From Candidatus Aerophobota bacterium (GTDB lineage: Bacteria > Aerophobota > Aerophobia > Aerophobales > B47-G16): DNA of 7,976 bases. The stretch covers positions 1-7,976 of the forward strand of contig QMPZ01000070.1 in NCBI GenBank assembly GCA_003648815.1. Direction: 5' to 3'. The position numbers and the translations under genes are program-made. Each line of letters opens with the position of its first letter. Position 1 is the first letter of the stretch. Under the pieces are notes generated by a model. That model was not told where the DNA came from and ran no database searches. It saw only the letters and a list, made by a program, of their open reading frames with translations. Positions 6,182 to 7,976 of this stretch are shown here, in pieces.

Positions 6182-6205
6182 ACCAACCCTAACGGGATAC
6201 GCAGC
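6182..6205. repeat. Terminal inverted repeat of the Mutator-like IS (transposase 5' side)
   Basis: Inverse complement of 5200-5223 with one mismatch. Its outermost base (6205) forms the last base of the methyltransferase TAG stop codon. Confidence 0.9.
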
Positions 6206-7656
6206 TAAAAATTTAAAGAATAAACTATGTCTTTTCTTTTCTCTATTCTTTTCCGAACCTCTAAAGGAATGGCAAGAGGTTTATGTTTAGCTAAAATATC
6301 CTTAGCCATCTCTTTTGCTCTCTCCTTCGCATCCTTACCCCCTTCCGCGAGCCATTTTTCTCGGTGAGACCTATCACTAACTTTAGGAAAGAAGAATTCT
6401 GACCTCATATAAGATACCGTATGCTCCTCAGTTAAGAAATTCCCTCCTGGCCCAACTTTATCTATTACATCAAGAGCTAATGTATCTTCATTTACCTCTA
6501 TTCCTCTTAGAGCTCTCATCACCATACCTATAATCTCATTATCTATCACATATTGCTCGTAAGCCACAGTAAGAGCAGATTCAAGATATCCAGCTGCATC
6601 ATGGATATAGTTTGCACCAGCCAGTGCTACTGGCAAAAGATTTAAAGCTCTCTCATACCCTGACTGGATGTCTGGAATCTTAGAGTCTGTCATCCCTCCT
6701 GTGCCATAAAAAGGAAGCCGCCAGTATTGAGCAAGCTGAGCAGCACCGGCATTTAAAAGCCCCATCTCTACAGCTCCTGAGGTATAAGCCATAGTACGAA
6801 CATCAGCTATCGTTCCCACATAACCACAAATAACAGGCGTCCCTGGATTAACCAACTGAGCTAAGGTTACTCCAGCCAGGGTCTCTGCTCCGTAAAGGAC
6901 TAAATTACCAGCTAAAGTAACAGGTGCAGTAGTCCCACATTGGGGCTCCGTAGGAACAGCCACAGGTATTCCCTTTTTAACGATATCAATCAATATTTCT
7001 CCATAAGTAGCATCTATCTTCAAAGGGCTCATGGCACAAATTGTGAAAGAGATAATAGGCTTTTCCCGTAAAGCTTCCTCCCCTCCCGCTATCTCTTCTG
7101 CTATTTTGATAACTTCTAAAGCTCCTTCTCTGGTATAGGGTCCTCCCATTATATGTTTGGTAGTATTACTCAAAGCAGCATAGTATCTATTAACGTCTAC
7201 TTTTTCTCTGGGTAAGTCGTTGGGATAAACGGTTAAATGATAAAATTGGATATTCTCTAAAGCATCTACAAGACGAGCAATTTCTCCTACATCTTTCAGA
7301 GTAGAAGGCCTTTTCTCACCAGTATCTAAGTCAAGGACACTGAGCGCTGTTCCTGCTGTACCCATATATACTCTCTTGTCCTCTAAAATAAGATTATGTT
7401 TTTCTTCTCTTCCACAAAGGACAACTTTAGAAGGTGCTTTATCTATGGCATCTTCTACCATGCTTCTGGGAATCTTCACTCTTCTCTTATCAAAATCTAT
7501 TTTTGCTCCCTTCTCTTTAAAGATTTCCAGAGCTTTCTTGCTATTTACCTCCATTCCTGTCTTCTCCAAAGTTCTTAGAGAAGCATTGTGAATCATCTCA
7601 ACCTCTTTGTCAGAAAGCACCTTGTACTTTCCTCCTACCAAACTTTTCCTTTCCAT
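6205..7656 (-). CDS. mttB: MttB-family corrinoid-dependent amine methyltransferase, non-pyrrolysine
   Basis: Members of this family move a methyl group from trimethylamine or quaternary amines (glycine betaine, proline betaine, carnitine and others) to a partner corrinoid protein. The 483 residues match the family length. Typical blocks: YKVLSDKEVEMIHNASLRTL (11-30) followed by EKTGMEV; KIPRSMVEDAIDKAPSKV; MGTAGTALSVLDLDTGEKRP; CAMSPLKID (207-215); PTEPQCGTTAPVTLAGN; PFYGTGGMTDSKIPDIQSGY (315-334); and GPGGNFLTEEHT (402-413). No in-frame amber codon occurs, so this is one of the many homologues without pyrrolysine, for which trimethylamine is not the expected substrate; the real one cannot be inferred. 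ATG at 7656 follows AAGGAGG with an 8-nt spacer. It is the first gene after the promoter at 7814-7841, and its corrinoid partner follows beyond the IS. Its TAG stop takes its last base from the inserted IS; the original stop was probably a TAA at the same place. Confidence 0.93.
   Translation of the reverse strand: MERKSLVGGKYKVLSDKEVEMIHNASLRTLEKTGMEVNSKKALEIFKEKGAKIDFDKRRVKIPRSMVEDAIDKAPSKVVLCGREEKHNLILEDKRVYMGTAGTALSVLDLDTGEKRPSTLKDVGEIARLVDALENIQFYHLTVYPNDLPREKVDVNRYYAALSNTTKHIMGGPYTREGALEVIKIAEEIAGGEEALREKPIISFTICAMSPLKIDATYGEILIDIVKKGIPVAVPTEPQCGTTAPVTLAGNLVLYGAETLAGVTLAQLVNPGTPVICGYVGTIADVRTMAYTSGAVEMGLLNAGAAQLAQYWRLPFYGTGGMTDSKIPDIQSGYERALNLLPVALAGANYIHDAAGYLESALTVAYEQYVIDNEIIGMVMRALRGIEVNEDTLALDVIDKVGPGGNFLTEEHTVSYMRSEFFFPKVSDRSHREKWLAEGGKDAKERAKEMAKDILAKHKPLAIPLEVRKRIEKRKDIVYSLNF
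6207..6214. repeat. Possible target-site duplication, right copy
   Basis: AAAAATTT, 7 of 8 identical to 5190-5197. It lies within the last codons and stop of the methyltransferase gene. Weak because both flanks are A/T-only. Confidence 0.3.
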
Positions 7657-7780
7657 CTACGGTTCCTCCTTCTGCTTTAATCCAATTGATCCTGAATTAA
7701 CTTATAATTATATACTCATTTTTTTAAGCTTAAGACTCCTGTACCCAACCCTTGATTACGTGTTTAGCTCCTACATATAA
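7657..7780 (-). other. Leader of the methyltransferase mRNA
   Basis: The inferred 5' leader is about 150 nt, long for a simple SD leader. It contains a 10-bp palindrome TTAAGCTTAA (7724-7733) next to an A-run, and the mttB SD at 7664-7672. I see no cobalamin-riboswitch core, no leader peptide and no terminator/antiterminator pair. Confidence 0.4.
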
Positions 7781-7805
7781 ATTCGGAATTCCGCATTCGG
7801 AATTC
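7781..7805. promoter_or_regulatory. Operator-like repeat at the methyltransferase transcription start
   Basis: ATTCGGAATTC occurs twice, at 7781-7791 and 7795-7805 (14-bp period). Each copy contains palindromic GAATTC, and together GAATTCCG (7786-7793) and CGGAATTC (7798-7805) make an 8-bp inverted repeat. It lies just downstream of the -10 element, across the expected start site, where a repressor would act. It could instead be a dispersed genomic repeat. Confidence 0.5.
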
Positions 7806-7813
7806 AGTTTAAA

Positions 7814-7841
7814 ATTATATTTATTTTCTTAAAAATGTCAA
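7814..7841 (-). promoter_or_regulatory. Consensus sigma-70-like promoter of the mttB unit
   Basis: On the minus strand a perfect TTGACA (7836-7841) and a perfect TATAAT (7814-7819) are separated by 16 bp. Transcription should begin near 7807 and run into the methyltransferase gene. It is the best promoter in the window. Confidence 0.8.
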
Positions 7842-7976
7842 CCCCCATCTCCTCTTGCCATCCCCCAGTTTTTAAACCAAAACCGCAGGAAAACAAAAAA
7901 TATAAGCATATTTAAGGTAAAAGGTGATAAGAACACACAAAAAATGGGAAGAAATTATGACTTGAACTCCTAACAA
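7842..7976. other. Sequence upstream of the mttB promoter, nothing recognised
   Basis: No open frame with a start and SD on either strand, no strong repeats and no RNA gene that I can fold. It begins with a C/G-rich tract next to the promoter and is otherwise A/T-rich. Confidence 0.4.

Larger units (their letters stand above)
5200..6205 (-). mobile_element. ~1-kb insertion sequence, Mutator/IS256-like, decayed
   Basis: Terminal inverted repeats at 5200-5223 and 6182-6205 match over 24 bp with one mismatch; the outer part is GCTGCGTATCCCGTTAG. Between them is a single transposase pseudogene filling the element, read on the minus strand like the neighbouring genes. A single-gene IS of about 1 kb with ~24-bp repeats and a DDE transposase carrying a C-x2-H motif fits the IS256/Mutator superfamily. 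The subgroup was not determined. It sits exactly between the methyltransferase gene and its corrinoid partner. Confidence 0.85.

Noticed and set aside
6205..6207. TAG at the end of mttB as a pyrrolysine codon
   Set aside because: It lies at the natural C-terminus, is formed by the IS junction and is not at the internal position used by archaeal MttB.
7657..7807. Cobalamin riboswitch in the mttB leader
   Set aside because: No B12-box-like core or long multi-helix fold is visible in the ~150 nt.
7940..7976. A tRNA-like 3' end on the minus strand (AGTTCAAGTC followed by a T-run)
   Set aside because: The bases around the TTCAAGT loop do not form a T-stem and no acceptor stem or CCA fits; the remainder would lie outside the window.

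Overview
The window looks like an accessory or metabolic-island stretch of an AT-rich anaerobic bacterium. The evidence is a corrinoid-dependent methyltransferase pair of the MttB/MttC type, a tungsten-type aldehyde:ferredoxin oxidoreductase (AOR), strong Shine-Dalgarno sites, a consensus sigma-70-like promoter, and two kinds of decayed insertion sequence. This fits anaerobic, often acetogenic or fermentative, bacteria such as Clostridia or uncultivated subsurface lineages. The exact lineage cannot be read from the sequence.

Layout from left to right. (1) Positions 1-110, minus strand, hold the first 36 codons of a secreted or membrane-anchored protein running off the window, with a strong SD and a perfect 13-bp inverted repeat upstream. 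(2) Positions 185-1757 are an IS110-family element bounded by 17-bp inverted repeats. Its ~300-nt left leader is unusually rich in inverted repeats and is the place where IS110 elements encode their guide ('bridge') RNA. Its transposase is a pseudogene with three frame breaks and no canonical start codon. (3) Positions 1834-2127 are the 3' remnant of a second, different IS110 element ending in the same 11-bp sequence as the first. (4) Positions 2342-4255, minus strand, encode an intact AOR-family protein in which the first iron-sulfur cysteine appears to be glutamate. (5) Positions 4356-4451 hold a strong SD and start codon directly after the corrinoid-protein gene but only a broken reading frame, apparently the stub of a lost third cistron. 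(6) Positions 4471-5106, minus strand, encode the corrinoid protein. (7) Positions 5200-6205 are a dead ~1-kb IS of Mutator/IS256-like type with 24-bp terminal repeats, inserted between the corrinoid-protein gene and the methyltransferase gene. (8) Positions 6205-7656, minus strand, encode the MttB-family methyltransferase, preceded by a consensus promoter at 7814-7841 and a repeat that looks like an operator at 7781-7805.

How the genes fit together: the MttB-family enzyme would move a methyl group from an amine (probably a quaternary or tertiary amine) to the cobalt of the corrinoid protein. From there another methyltransferase, not in this window, would pass it to a folate or thiol carrier. 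The ancestral minus-strand unit was probably promoter - mttB - mttC - third gene, now interrupted by the IS. The AOR further downstream may belong to the same unit or be independent. No tRNA, rRNA, CRISPR array, prophage or convincing rho-independent terminator was seen.
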